DNA from: Parapedobacter indicus
GTDB taxonomy: Bacteria; Bacteroidota; Bacteroidia; Sphingobacteriales; Sphingobacteriaceae
Length of the DNA stretch: 64,000 nt
Reading direction: 5' to 3'
NCBI RefSeq assembly: GCF_900113765.1
Contig: NZ_FOQO01000004.1
Coordinates: 248,001 to 312,000, forward strand
Shown: one piece after another, positions 54,051-63,708 of the stretch
How the letters are laid out: every line of letters starts with the position of its first letter
Numbering within the stretch: the stretch's first letter is position 1
Notes under the pieces: generated by a model
Told to the model about the DNA's origin: nothing
What the model saw: the letters and a program-made list of their open reading frames with translations, nothing else
Database searches by the model: none
Translations under genes and position numbers: made by a program

Positions 54051-54746
54051 ATGACACTCGATATCCTATATAAAGATGAGCACCTAATCGCGATTAATAA
54101 ACCCGCAGGATTGCTGGTACACCGGTCGCCGATTGCGCACGATGCGTCGCTGTTTGCGCTTCAGGTGTTGCGCGACCAGATCGGAAAACGGGTTTATCCA
54201 GCACACAGGCTGGACCGGAAAACCAGTGGAATACTCCTTTTTTCGCTCGATAAGGCTATCGACAGCAAGATACAACAGCTGTTTGCCACCCGGCTGATAC
54301 ATAAGGTATACGTAGCGGTACTGCGGGGTTATGCGCCGCAAGAAGGTGAAATCAACTATCCGCTAAAAATGGAAAATGGTGGCATACAGGACGCTTTGAC
54401 CCGGTTTCAGACGCTAGCAACAGCCGAAATAGCACTCCCCTCCGGCGAGCATCCGACTTCGCGTTACTCCCTTGTGAAAGCCAAACCAGTGACCGGCCGG
54501 ATGCACCAGTTGAGGCGGCATTTCGCACATATCCTGCACCCTATCATCGGAGACCGCCCCCACGGCTGCAACAAACAGAATAAACTTTGGAAGCAAACGT
54601 TTAACATGGATACAATGTTGCTGCATGCAAGTAACCTGCACTTCAAACATCCCATTACGGGACAAGATGTGGTTATTGATGCGCCCCTCCAATCCGAGTT
54701 TAAGCGAGCATTATCGATTTTAAATTTGTACCACGGACAACCGTAA
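54051..54746 (+). CDS. truC: tRNA pseudouridine synthase, TruC type
   Basis: From the ATG at 54051 the 231 residues begin with MTLDILYKDEHLIAINKPAGLLVH and contain the catalytic Asp in AHRLDRKTSGILLF and the second motif PVTGRMHQLRRHFAHILHPIIGD, the RluA-family order. Length and the short N-terminus without an S4 domain agree with TruC, which modifies U65 of tRNA-Ile and tRNA-Asp. The 33 codons upstream in the open frame overlap the hydrolase gene and have no family features. Confidence 0.85.
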   Translation: MTLDILYKDEHLIAINKPAGLLVHRSPIAHDASLFALQVLRDQIGKRVYPAHRLDRKTSGILLFSLDKAIDSKIQQLFATRLIHKVYVAVLRGYAPQEGEINYPLKMENGGIQDALTRFQTLATAEIALPSGEHPTSRYSLVKAKPVTGRMHQLRRHFAHILHPIIGDRPHGCNKQNKLWKQTFNMDTMLLHASNLHFKHPITGQDVVIDAPLQSEFKRALSILNLYHGQP

Positions 54747-54842
54747 GCAGCGGAAATCATCGCTTCCGAAATGAAAAGCTTTTGAATACCGTTTTTTTCG
54801 GCTCGTTCTGCTCGTTGCCTATAAAATGAGCCCTGGCCTCCC

Positions 54843-55787
54843 CTAACCGTGCGGTTTGATTTGTTCCAAATGCGCTATTTCGGTTAAATCAAATGGGGTT
54901 TCTTGGTAAACGTAATAATTCAGCCAGTTGTTGAACAGCAGGTTTGCATGGCTGGTCCAACGGACAACAGGTGGGTTTTTCGGATCGTCTCCGGCATAGT
55001 AATGCTGAGGCATATCGATGGAAGCTCCTTTTTCCAGATCCCTGATATACTCCTCATGGAGTGTCTTCGGAGCGTATTCTGAATGCCCTGTCAAATAGAA
55101 CTCCCTGCCTCCCCTTGACGCTATAATTGCCACACCGGCATCTTTCGATTCGGATAACACGGTGACTTCATCTAAGCCCACCAAATCGACATCCATAAGG
55201 GTAGTATGACGGCTATGTGGGATATAAAACTCGTCATCAAAACCACGGAATAACGGATGTTGTTTGTCAGGAGCAGTGTGTTTGAAAACACCAAACAGTT
55301 TTTTATCCAATGGAACTTTTCTGACGCCATAAAAATGGTACAACGCCGCCTGAGAAGCCCAACAGATATACAATGTGGATGTAACATGCTTTTTGGCCCA
55401 ATCAAAAATCATTTTGATTTCATCCCAGTAGGTAACCTCCTCAAATTCCAACATTTCTACCGGGGCGCCGGTAATAATCATTCCGTCGTAATAGTTTTCC
55501 GCAACCTCCTTAAAGCCTTTATAGAACAATTCCAGATGTTCAAGTGGCGTGTTTTTGGGCGTATGTGTATCCAAACGTAGAAATTCGACTTCAACCTGCA
55601 AAGGATTATTAGACAATAACCGGATGAAATCGGTCTCCGTTGAAATTTTCAAAGGCATCAGATTCAGAATAATGACACGCATCGGACGAATATCCTGCGT
55701 GTTTGCCCGCAAGTCATTCATCACAAATATATTCTCTTTTTTGAGTTGTGCTATCGCTGGAAGATTGTCTGGTATCTTTACTGGCAT
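54843..55787 (-). CDS. metA: Homoserine O-acyltransferase (MetA type)
   Basis: The 314-residue enzyme has the MetA catalytic elements: ICWASQAALYHFYG with the nucleophile at C142, and HSRHTTL and TGHSEYAPKTLHEEY with the catalytic His and Glu. Residue 111 in the ITGAPVEMLEFEEV segment is Glu, the residue described for acetyl-CoA-using MetA proteins (succinyl-using ones have Gly). It therefore probably makes O-acetylhomoserine for methionine synthesis. There is no room for a SAM riboswitch in the short upstream gap. Confidence 0.9.
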   Translation of the reverse strand: MPVKIPDNLPAIAQLKKENIFVMNDLRANTQDIRPMRVIILNLMPLKISTETDFIRLLSNNPLQVEVEFLRLDTHTPKNTPLEHLELFYKGFKEVAENYYDGMIITGAPVEMLEFEEVTYWDEIKMIFDWAKKHVTSTLYICWASQAALYHFYGVRKVPLDKKLFGVFKHTAPDKQHPLFRGFDDEFYIPHSRHTTLMDVDLVGLDEVTVLSESKDAGVAIIASRGGREFYLTGHSEYAPKTLHEEYIRDLEKGASIDMPQHYYAGDDPKNPPVVRWTSHANLLFNNWLNYYVYQETPFDLTEIAHLEQIKPHG

Positions 55788-55865
55788 GCTATTTTCCCAC
55801 CCCTTAATTTGCGTACAAAAATAAGCAGAATTTTGGGCAAAAGAAAGGGCTGGACCTTGACGCCC

Positions 55866-56099
55866 TTACTGGCTATTTTTCTCGAGGGCGGCAATAGCCT
55901 GCCCAATGGCGTTTACCTCTTCATCCAACCCGAAAAGCGGAATCCCTGTTTCAGGATCAAGTTTCAGCCATTGGCTTTCGGTGTCCTTTTGTATTTGCAG
56001 GTATTCTGTTCCTTCCTTGTAAATGGTATATATCCCCTCCTCCTCCGGAAAAACGGAATAAGTATAATCAAAAATTTCGATATCAAATGGTTCTATCAT
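55866..56099 (-). CDS. Small acidic protein of unknown function
   Basis: The 77-residue acidic protein reads EPFDIEIFDYTYSVFPEEEG at its start, with alternating aromatic and acidic residues and no membrane segment. The family is not recognised. It lies between metA and sbcC on the same strand, 34 bases after sbcC. Confidence 0.5.
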   Translation of the reverse strand: MIEPFDIEIFDYTYSVFPEEEGIYTIYKEGTEYLQIQKDTESQWLKLDPETGIPLFGLDEEVNAIGQAIAALEKNSQ

Positions 56100-56133
56100 G
56101 TGTCATAATTTTCGTTACTAAGATAGCAAATTG

Positions 56134-59100
56134 TTAAACAACTCTCACGCTGCTCTTCCCACTCTGCTCCTTACTTACCTTAATCTGTACCGGTATCCGT
56201 TCGGTCATTTCCTGCACGTGTGAAATCACCCCTACTTTGCGGCCTTGATTATGCAGGCGCTCCAGTGCATCCATCGCTACGTTAAGTGTATTTGGATCTA
56301 ACGAGCCGAAGCCTTCATCAATAAACAACGATTCGACATTCATCCGGTTGGTCGATAAAGAGGCGAGTCCAAGTGCCAAAGCCAAGGAGACCAAGAAGGA
56401 TTCACCCCCGGAAAGGGAATATACCGTACGTACTTCATCGCCCATATCCTGATCCAGCACCTGTAACCCCAAGGTATTTGGTATCCGTTGCAAGCGGTAG
56501 CGTTTCGACAGTACTTCCAAATGTACATTGGCGTAACTAAGCAACACATCCAATGTATATTCCTGCGCTATCTGCCGGAATTTCCTGCCATCGGCCGAGC
56601 CGATCATTTCGTTCAACTTAGACCAGTTTTCCAGCACGGTTATTTGTGCCTGGATGGTGGTAAGTAAGTCGCCCAATTGCAGGTTATTGGCTTCGTCTTG
56701 CTTTAACCGGAACCCGATTTCATTGTGTTTCCAAAGGGATTCGGATCTGTCGGCCTGCTGTTGGTCCAGTTGCTGCTTCAAGGCATCGACGGTTTGATCG
56801 GACGGTCGTTTCCTTTCGTGGTGAGCAAGCTGACGCCGGCGCTCCTCCAATATCGATGTGGCTTGAGTAACGGCCCGTTCAATGGCAGAAAGCACCTCCC
56901 GCTCTTTGGCGATCCACTCCGAAGGATGCAAAAGTAAGGCTTGCAGCGTGGCCCGATCCAGTGAATGCTGATGCTTGGTCTGGTATTCTTCCAGCCATTG
57001 TTCTATTTTTCCGGATAGCTCGTTCGTACGCTTTTCCAGTCGGGCGATCTCCCCTTGCGTTTCTTTGACGATTGCATCCGTTCGTACTTTTTCGGTTTGC
57101 AGATGTGCTTGCCGTTGTTTATGGACATTTACTTGCTCTTGTACCTGGACAGCGCGCTGCTTCAACTGCGCTTCGAGGATTTCAACGGCTTCTCCGTTAA
57201 AAATGGACCGACGGCTTTCCGTAAGCGCTGTGTAAGCAGCCTGTTTATTGGTAAGTTCTTGTTCGGTTTGAGCAACATCAGTGGCAAGCGCTTGTTCCTC
57301 TGATTGCAGACCGGCAAGTGTAGCCCGCAACACATCGAGTATGTTGCGATCACGTTCTAACGCTTCGGCTGTTTGTTTCCATTCGTCGGCAAAAGCATCG
57401 ATGCTTTCCAGAAAAGCATCGGGCTGGTTCTTCCAGTTGGCAATCCACAGGTCGTCCGGAAAATTGGGCTTCAACGAAGCCAGTATGTCTTCGAGGTTCG
57501 CTGTACCGACAGTTTGGACCGATTGGGCGTGAGCACGACGTTCGTTGAGTATTTGACTAGCTCGCTCCAAATCTTTCACCGCATTGACAGCATCCGTATG
57601 TTCGGTTTGCAGGTGCTGCCACGTTTGCCGGATCGCTTCGCGCTGGGACTGCAACGTTTGATAGTATTCAAGATGCTGGGCGATAGCCTCCTGCTTGGCT
57701 TTCGTCTGGGCAAGCTGCTCGGCTAACCAGCTTTCCCGTTCTTCCTCCGCGATGTCCATGCTGGCGTGGGCAACCGCAAAAGCTTCCCAACCGGCCGTAA
57801 GTGACCGGAGTTCGGCTTCGTCTGTTTTCCGATCGTTTTCCAGCATGGTGATCGTTTGGTGCAATAACATGATCGACTGCATCAACTGGCTATGGCGGGT
57901 CAATTGTTCACTATAAGCTGCTTCATGGGCTTCATGAGCATTCTTCAACTCATCCAACACATGGTTTAGCCGGGGATTTTCATGGGCATAGGGATGTGTT
58001 TCACTGCCACATACGGGGCAGGGCTGCCCTTCTGCCAATTCTGCGCGCAGCGCTTCTACATTTTCGGAGGCGGCAAGCCTGGCTTTCTCCAGCATTGTAG
58101 CCGAGGCTTTCCGCCGCTCGGTGACAGCCTGCAGGATTGTGGCTGCCGCTGCAAGCTGTGCTTCTTTATCGGCCAATTCTCTTTGCGTATTTTCGGCTTT
58201 TTCCGTTAAGATACGTTCGGCTCGCAACACTTGGCAGAGTTGTCGCCAGTGGGCGGCGCCACTGCGGATATCTTCCACATTGGCACTGACCGCCTTAATT
58301 TCTTCACGCAATTGTTCAACAGGAATCGTCGACAGCTCCTTTTGTAGGATTTCCAGCCGGGCTGTTACTCCATTCATCTCCTTGGCGAGACGTTCAGACC
58401 GCTGGGCATGTTGTGTATGTTCGACAATCTTCACCTTGATTTCGGCTTCGAATTGAATAGTATTTTCCGTGGCGCTTTCGATCGCTTCCAACTGCTTGCG
58501 GGCGTCGCTGAGCTTGGCAGCAATGAGTGTACTATTTTCGGCAACAGACTGGCGGTTGCGGCGCTTTTCCCTCCATTCCTGTAGCCTACTGATTTGCTCA
58601 GCCAATGTTTCGGCTTCTCGCTGCTGTTGCATAAGATGCCTATGACTGGTTTTCCATTTTACTTTGCGGGCGTCCAGTTGTTGACGCGCAGCGGCGACTT
58701 CGGCCTCTTTGGTCTGCAACTGTGTATCAAGCTTCCTAGCTTCGTCCAGCAGGGGTTTGGCTTCCTCCTGTGCAACGATTTGCGCCTCCAGCTGCCCGGC
58801 TGCTTCAGCCACGACTGTTTCGATTTCCGCGGTCTGCTGAGCCAATAGCTGCTGGCGCACCCGGACTTGTTCGAGTGCTTCCCGTTTTTGGGCAAGTTGC
58901 CCGGTTGCTTCGTGCAGTGCATCTACCCACGTGCGGGTAGGCTGTACCTGCTCTACGTGTTTCAAGTACGTTCCGCGATCGGTGGATTGTTCCCTTTGGG
59001 TGAGACGCTCCTGGAAGGTACGCTCAGCTTCCTGCACCTGAACTTCGTGGCTATCCAGATCTCCGTGCCATTTTAGTTCTGCAAGGGTCGTGTTGATGCG

Positions 59101-59862
59101 TGCTTCGAGTTGTTCTAGTAACTTGGCCAACGCAATTTCTTGCTCGTTTAGGTCGGCTAGCTCCTCGGTCGTGAGGGTAACAATGTTTTCTTGACTACGC
59201 TGAAGCAACTTAAGCTGTTGGTCTTCCTCCCGACAGCGCTCAAATATCCGCCTTGAAAGCTCAGAATAAATATGTGTGCCGGTCAACTTTTCCAACAACG
59301 ATGCTTTCTGGTCTTTGTCGGCTTTCAGAAAAGCAGTGAAATCGCCCTGCGCCAAGAGTACGGAACGGATGAACTGTTCGTAGTTAAGTCCCACTAATCG
59401 GATAATTTCGGACAGCAACTCCGTTTTCCGGCCGCCGATATCGTGGCCCGTGCTCAGGTTTTTTAGTGTAGTAGTTGCCTGCTGGAGGCTGCCCGCTGCC
59501 TGATTCCGTGCACGGCGCACATTCCAGTTGGCGCGGTAACGCTGGCCGTCGATGCCCACAAAATCCACTTCGGCGTAGCCATCTGCAGTACCGTCGCGCA
59601 AAATAGCACGAACGTCACTTTGGTTGATAGTGCTGCCCCGTACGTCGGCGATCTCAATGCCGGTTTCGCGCGCCTGCATATACCGCGGTGTCTTTGCATA
59701 AAGTGCAAGGCAGAGTGCATCAAGGATGGTAGACTTGCCAGCCCCGGTGGGCCCGGTAATGGCAAAGATACCGGCGGAACACAGCGGCTCCTGCATAAAA
59801 TCGATTTCCGTGGTGCCTTCCAAGGAAGCCAGATTTTTAATACGGATGGTTAGTATCTTCAT
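56134..59862 (-). CDS. sbcC: DNA repair exonuclease SbcC (Rad50-like ATPase)
   Basis: The 1242-residue protein has an N-terminal Walker A (GPTGAGKST, 37-45), long coiled coils on both sides of a zinc-hook motif CPVC (615-618), and a C-terminal ABC signature (YSLSGGESFLVSLALALGL) with Walker B (LFIDEGFGSLD). It forms the SbcCD nuclease with the gene product of the overlapping upstream gene, which cuts DNA hairpins and blocked ends in the cytosol. The length is typical of Bacteroidota SbcC. Confidence 0.95.
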   Translation of the reverse strand: MKILTIRIKNLASLEGTTEIDFMQEPLCSAGIFAITGPTGAGKSTILDALCLALYAKTPRYMQARETGIEIADVRGSTINQSDVRAILRDGTADGYAEVDFVGIDGQRYRANWNVRRARNQAAGSLQQATTTLKNLSTGHDIGGRKTELLSEIIRLVGLNYEQFIRSVLLAQGDFTAFLKADKDQKASLLEKLTGTHIYSELSRRIFERCREEDQQLKLLQRSQENIVTLTTEELADLNEQEIALAKLLEQLEARINTTLAELKWHGDLDSHEVQVQEAERTFQERLTQREQSTDRGTYLKHVEQVQPTRTWVDALHEATGQLAQKREALEQVRVRQQLLAQQTAEIETVVAEAAGQLEAQIVAQEEAKPLLDEARKLDTQLQTKEAEVAAARQQLDARKVKWKTSHRHLMQQQREAETLAEQISRLQEWREKRRNRQSVAENSTLIAAKLSDARKQLEAIESATENTIQFEAEIKVKIVEHTQHAQRSERLAKEMNGVTARLEILQKELSTIPVEQLREEIKAVSANVEDIRSGAAHWRQLCQVLRAERILTEKAENTQRELADKEAQLAAAATILQAVTERRKASATMLEKARLAASENVEALRAELAEGQPCPVCGSETHPYAHENPRLNHVLDELKNAHEAHEAAYSEQLTRHSQLMQSIMLLHQTITMLENDRKTDEAELRSLTAGWEAFAVAHASMDIAEEERESWLAEQLAQTKAKQEAIAQHLEYYQTLQSQREAIRQTWQHLQTEHTDAVNAVKDLERASQILNERRAHAQSVQTVGTANLEDILASLKPNFPDDLWIANWKNQPDAFLESIDAFADEWKQTAEALERDRNILDVLRATLAGLQSEEQALATDVAQTEQELTNKQAAYTALTESRRSIFNGEAVEILEAQLKQRAVQVQEQVNVHKQRQAHLQTEKVRTDAIVKETQGEIARLEKRTNELSGKIEQWLEEYQTKHQHSLDRATLQALLLHPSEWIAKEREVLSAIERAVTQATSILEERRRQLAHHERKRPSDQTVDALKQQLDQQQADRSESLWKHNEIGFRLKQDEANNLQLGDLLTTIQAQITVLENWSKLNEMIGSADGRKFRQIAQEYTLDVLLSYANVHLEVLSKRYRLQRIPNTLGLQVLDQDMGDEVRTVYSLSGGESFLVSLALALGLASLSTNRMNVESLFIDEGFGSLDPNTLNVAMDALERLHNQGRKVGVISHVQEMTERIPVQIKVSKEQSGKSSVRVV

Positions 59863-61112
59863 GCCGGGCCTCTTTCTTTTTCATCGACATGCTGAGCTAC
59901 TTCGTTGAATAACTCTATCAACACGGAAGGCACTTCATTGGCATAGCGCGATTCGTATACCTGCTTGAAAATATCTACCGGCTTCAGCGTTTGAAGTGGG
60001 TCGGGCTGCTGGATTTGTTCGGCTGTTGCCAGATCCTTTTGCATCGGATACCGTGTATCGATACGTGCCAGTCGAACATATTTGTCGACTAAGGCTTGCT
60101 CGATCTTATGGCGAAGACCCGGCTCTGGAGCATCAAGCAAAACGGATACCTGCAAATAAGGAGCTGTGCTGCGGTCCTTTCCTATAGCTACCGGAAGTTG
60201 GCGCAGGGCGAGCAGCACTTCCCCCACTCGGCTGTGAGCAGTCGGCACCCTGAGCAGCGGCACAGTAACGGGTATTTCGATGCTCCGGGGTCGAGTAGCT
60301 TGCCCTTCTTCCAAGGTGAAGAGGATAACCTGATGCTTGTAATTGATCTCTGAAAATGACATCGGCAAGGGGCTGCCAGCGTACCGGATATGCTCTTTGC
60401 CCCCGAGCCGTTGTGCCTTATGGATGTGGCCGAGTGCCACATAGGCTAGCTCATCCGGAAAGGCAGAAGCAGCTATACATTCCACCCCTCCCATAATAAG
60501 CCGCTCGACTTTGTCCAGATCAGACGTTTCTGCTCCCTTGGCGTGGAGGTGTCCCATGGCAATAAGCGCCTGTCCGGTTTGACATCTGCTTTTAACGGTT
60601 TGGCATAGGTTGCGGTACAGCGCTTCCACGCCTTCTGCGTAGGGATTATCGCAATCTGCGAGGACCGGATAATCGCCCATACGCAGAAATGGGACTGCCA
60701 AACACCACGCTCTTACGTTCCCATCCTTAACGAGCGGGATGATGAGCTTATCATAATCGATGGTTCCCTTGTTGTCTCTTTCAATAACTCCGATAATATG
60801 GATATTGGACGATTCGAGCAGTGGCTTCGGCGACTCAAGCCGCGATGCCGAGTCGTGGTTACCTGCCGTGATAACAACCTGGATGTCTGGACATGCGCGG
60901 ATGGCCCGGTTGAGGAACGTGTAGAATTGGCGGATGGTAGCGGCCGACGGATTTGACAGATCGAACACATCGCCACTGATGAGCAGTACATCCACCTCCT
61001 CACGTTGCAATGTCTGTACCAGCCAATCCAGAAATTGCTGGTGCTCATACGTGCGGTCGTACTCGTAGAAGAGCTGGCCCAAATGCCAGTCGGCTGTGTG
61101 GAGAATGTTCAT
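59859..61112 (-). CDS. sbcD: DNA repair exonuclease SbcD (Mre11-like)
   Basis: The start at 61112 gives MNILHTADWHLGQLFYEYDR, the standard opening. Phosphoesterase motifs follow: LLISGDVFDLSNP, VITAGNHDSASRLESP, IAMGHLHAKG and VALGHIHKAQ. The 28 codons upstream in the open frame are not part of the protein. Its stop overlaps the sbcC start by 4 bases (ATGA), so the two are translated together. Confidence 0.95.
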   Translation of the reverse strand: MNILHTADWHLGQLFYEYDRTYEHQQFLDWLVQTLQREEVDVLLISGDVFDLSNPSAATIRQFYTFLNRAIRACPDIQVVITAGNHDSASRLESPKPLLESSNIHIIGVIERDNKGTIDYDKLIIPLVKDGNVRAWCLAVPFLRMGDYPVLADCDNPYAEGVEALYRNLCQTVKSRCQTGQALIAMGHLHAKGAETSDLDKVERLIMGGVECIAASAFPDELAYVALGHIHKAQRLGGKEHIRYAGSPLPMSFSEINYKHQVILFTLEEGQATRPRSIEIPVTVPLLRVPTAHSRVGEVLLALRQLPVAIGKDRSTAPYLQVSVLLDAPEPGLRHKIEQALVDKYVRLARIDTRYPMQKDLATAEQIQQPDPLQTLKPVDIFKQVYESRYANEVPSVLIELFNEVAQHVDEKERGPA

Positions 61113-61415
61113 ACGTTGCGTCAAACTTAGATAAAGTTGCTTTTTTATGCAATTATAACTCACGTTAAATATAGGCAACGTTATTCGCTGCGACATGTTT
61201 CCTTAAGTGCTCACGAATAGTTATGGATTTAGCGACCGTCAACTTGCTATTCGTCTATCAAATTAGCCATTTAATCTAAAGCACTACCCGTTGGTCGAGC
61301 CATATCTGTCATTCGTCTAAAAACGCCCAATTGCACTGCAACTTTTTTCCATTACCAGCGTCTCTTCTACAAAGAACATAAAAACAATAATTAAATAACA
61401 TAAAACGATATCATC
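61113..61415. other. Intergenic region between sbcD and the next rightward gene
   Basis: The region must contain the divergent promoters of sbcD and the gene at 61416. No clear operator or reading frame was identified. Confidence 0.3.
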
Positions 61416-61880
61416 ATGAAAACGTTCGTATTAAGCACCCTGATCAGTGTAACAGCCCTTGGAAATAGCTTTGCCACAACTCCGCCTGACCCGTCAAATA
61501 ACAAAAGCAGAGCGACAATGCTGAAAGAAACCGCCGCCTTCCACCAATACAACATGGAAGTACTTTACAACCAATATGATCTCGCTGAAACGCGGATTGA
61601 AACAAGCCGCGGCAACCACGCCGAGCTGGAACGTGAACATAAGTTTTTTGTGGGTCTGTATCAGCAAGACATCGATAAAGGTATCCGCGTGGAGCAAAGC
61701 AAAAAGGCCATCAATGAGATTAACACCCGCTACGCGAAACTGCACGCCGAGCGCGATACCCAGGAGGCAAAGAAAATCGCAAAACTGAAAAAGCAGTTGG
61801 AAGTAGCCCTTAAAAAAGAAGAGAAAGAATTTAACAAAGCAAAAAGGGCACTGGCCCAAATCACGACCGTAGCCCGATAA
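61416..61880 (+). CDS. Exported coiled-coil protein of unknown function
   Basis: A signal peptide (TFVLSTLISVTALGNSFA) precedes a highly charged 130-residue body of heptad-like helices, for example LEREHKFFVGLYQQDIDKGI and KKIAKLKKQLEVALKKEEKE, so a periplasmic coiled coil is expected. The family is not recognised. It has a terminator behind it. Confidence 0.65.
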   Translation: MKTFVLSTLISVTALGNSFATTPPDPSNNKSRATMLKETAAFHQYNMEVLYNQYDLAETRIETSRGNHAELEREHKFFVGLYQQDIDKGIRVEQSKKAINEINTRYAKLHAERDTQEAKKIAKLKKQLEVALKKEEKEFNKAKRALAQITTVAR

Positions 61881-61918
61881 CACCATAACTCACTTGGGAT
61901 TCACAGCTGGATATAAAG

Positions 61919-61945
61919 GAAGCCTTCCGCTCAAAGGAAGGCTTC
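61919..61945. terminator. Hairpin between convergent genes
   Basis: GAAGCCTTCC pairs with GGAAGGCTTC around a 7-base loop. It sits between the coiled-coil gene (rightward) and the SRPBCC gene (leftward) and can act for both; the T runs on either side are weak. Confidence 0.6.
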
Positions 61946-61955
61946 GTATTATCTG

Positions 61956-62447
61956 TTAATGAGCCGCTTCTGGGTTTAAGAGTAAATTAAGTCGATTAAA
62001 CATCTTAATCCAGCTTTGGTAAGCGCCGGTCTTTTTCGCCTCCTCTTCTGAAACAGTCTGGTGTACCGATATTCGCGTCTGTTCTCCAACGGCTTCAAAA
62101 ATGACAGTGGTGACCGTCTCCTCGGGCCAGTCTTCGGGTTTCCCTGCCTTAACCGACGTAATGGAATTTCCATCCGAGTCTGAGAGCACCATGGTGAAAA
62201 CCAGCTTTTCAGGTGGCAGGACCGTTATATACCTTCCCTTAATCCAGCAATCACCGTATATCGGATCGTGAACACAAGAGTGAAAACCGCCACCCGGCGT
62301 AACATCAATGGTTTTAAATTCGATGGTGCATCCATCAGGTGCATACCAATGCTTTAATTGCTCAGCATCCGCCCAGGCTTGGAATACGGCCTCCTTAGGA
62401 GCATCAACTAGATGCGTGATAAAGAGTTCTTTGTTGCTTGAATTCAT
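61956..62447 (-). CDS. SRPBCC (AHSA1-like) protein, locus C
   Basis: The start at 62447 (MNSSNKELFITHLVDAPKEA) is chosen because the SRPBCC domain begins here and the ArsR stop lies 1 base upstream. The domain order VFQAWADAEQLKHWYAPDGC, FKTIDVTPGGGFHSCVHDP and QTVSEEEAKKTGAYQSWIKM fits Aha1/START-like proteins. The open frame extends 15 codons further, into the ArsR gene. The ligand is unknown. Confidence 0.8.
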   Translation of the reverse strand: MNSSNKELFITHLVDAPKEAVFQAWADAEQLKHWYAPDGCTIEFKTIDVTPGGGFHSCVHDPIYGDCWIKGRYITVLPPEKLVFTMVLSDSDGNSITSVKAGKPEDWPEETVTTVIFEAVGEQTRISVHQTVSEEEAKKTGAYQSWIKMFNRLNLLLNPEAAH

Positions 62448-62448
62448 A

Positions 62449-62769
62449 CTATCGTTTTTTTGTTTCATTAAGAAATCTATCCAATTTTTCAAATCGTTGG
62501 CTCCATAGCTCGCGGGATTTCGCCACCCAATCCATCACCTCCTCTAGTCGCTCAATCCGTGCTTCACAAACCTGTTCGCGACCTTTTTGGGTCATCGAGA
62601 TCATACCGCACTCATTTAGAATCTTGATGTGTTTGGCTATCGCCTGCCTGCTCATTTCAAGATCAACCCCAATCTGAGCAATATTTAGCGGCCCACGGGA
62701 TAGCTTCTGGATGATTATCCTCCTTGTCGGATCTGCGATTGCCTGGAAAACGTCTCTTCTTTCTACCAT
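62449..62769 (-). CDS. ArsR-type repressor, locus C
   Basis: The 106-residue winged-helix protein begins with [20 protein letters not shown] and has AQIGVDLEMSRQAIAKHIKILNECGMI and GREQVCEARIERLEEVMDW, closely like the regulators of loci A and B. The true start is at 62769; the open frame continues upstream only because it crosses the operators. It should repress its own promoter at 62776-62820. Confidence 0.85.
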   Translation of the reverse strand: MVERRDVFQAIADPTRRIIIQKLSRGPLNIAQIGVDLEMSRQAIAKHIKILNECGMISMTQKGREQVCEARIERLEEVMDWVAKSRELWSQRFEKLDRFLNETKKR

Positions 62770-62775
62770 AAATAC

Positions 62776-62820
62776 AACCAAATGGTTGTCAAATATAAAT
62801 ACAACCATTTGGTTGTGCAA
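62776..62820 (-). promoter_or_regulatory. Promoter and twin operator of SRPBCC/ArsR locus C
   Basis: On the minus strand TTG (62818-62820), 20 bases, then TATATTTG (62790-62797). Two perfect sites, AACC-AAAT-GGTT (62776-62787) and AACC-ATTT-GGTT (62803-62814), lie 27 bases apart, one at the start region and one between -33 and -7. Confidence 0.85.
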
Positions 62821-62934
62821 ACTTTTTATTATTTTTTTCTTAGGCAGCTGTTTACTAGCATCCTATTTCCGGACGAAGACGTTTTGATTACAATGGCCTA
62901 CAGTATTTCAGTAGCCACCGGCAAGGGCACACAT

Positions 62935-63702
62935 CTATCCGCTGACTCCGTACATTAGGATTCTTTTGAACGGATAAATTGCCGGAAAGGAAATAAAATG
63001 AGTTTGTATTCTTTGTATAAAGACCGACTTCAATAATTCTTGCCCTGCTCTGTCCAATCGCTCCATATAGGGGATAAGCGCCGATCCTGAAATAAAGTTA
63101 TACAGTTCTATTTCACTCGTTGCAATGATCGGATAGACTTTTAATGATACATTCAACCCTTTTAACCCGCAATCAAACAACAGTTTTGTGTAGTCATCTA
63201 TTGTTAACACAGGAGAATTTCGGATAAAACCTCTCAGTAAATCAACAAACGGCTTTTCAGTTACTATTTCAAGCAGGATAGTATTCAAAACATTTTCCGG
63301 CTGAAAGGGCATTTGCACGGCAAATTGTCCTCCTGAATTCAAGTTAGCGATAAGTTTCGGAAACAACACTGCATGATTGTCTGACCATTGAAGAGCCGCG
63401 TTGCTAAAAATTAAATCCCATGTTAATGTGGAATGGGCAAACTCTTCAATGGTAACCCATTCAAAATGTAGGTTATCCTTCGTAAATTGATTGGACTCAT
63501 TAAGCATCTCTTCCGAGGAATCAATTCCCAGAAAATTAACATTTTCAAATTTTTCAGACAGGATTGAAGTCTGTTCACCGGTTCCACAGCCGATGTCTAC
63601 ACAGTTCTTCACATTTTCGGCTGAAATTAAATTCACTAAATCATAGAAGGGTTTGTAACGGATTTGCTTAAACTGATTATATAGCTCTGGATTCCAAGGC
63701 AT
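62935..63702 (-). CDS. SAM-dependent methyltransferase (trans-aconitate methyltransferase-like)
   Basis: The start at 63702 (MPWNPELYNQFKQIRYKPFY) matches the family opening. The class I SAM fold is shown by NCVDIGCGTGEQTSILSEKF (motif I), FLGIDSSEEML, and IFSNAALQWSDNHAVLFPKL. This group contains trans-aconitate 2-methyltransferase and relatives acting on small acids; the substrate is not certain. The 255 residues agree with the family length. Confidence 0.8.
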   Translation of the reverse strand: MPWNPELYNQFKQIRYKPFYDLVNLISAENVKNCVDIGCGTGEQTSILSEKFENVNFLGIDSSEEMLNESNQFTKDNLHFEWVTIEEFAHSTLTWDLIFSNAALQWSDNHAVLFPKLIANLNSGGQFAVQMPFQPENVLNTILLEIVTEKPFVDLLRGFIRNSPVLTIDDYTKLLFDCGLKGLNVSLKVYPIIATSEIELYNFISGSALIPYMERLDRAGQELLKSVFIQRIQTHFISFPAIYPFKRILMYGVSG

Positions 63703-63708
63703 ATGCAA

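Noticed and set aside
55788..55865. SAM riboswitch upstream of metA
   Set aside because: The gap is only about 78 bases and lacks the conserved SAM riboswitch core.
62770..62820. N-terminal extension of the locus C ArsR protein
   Set aside because: The extra codons read across the promoter and both operators. The family start lies at 62769.
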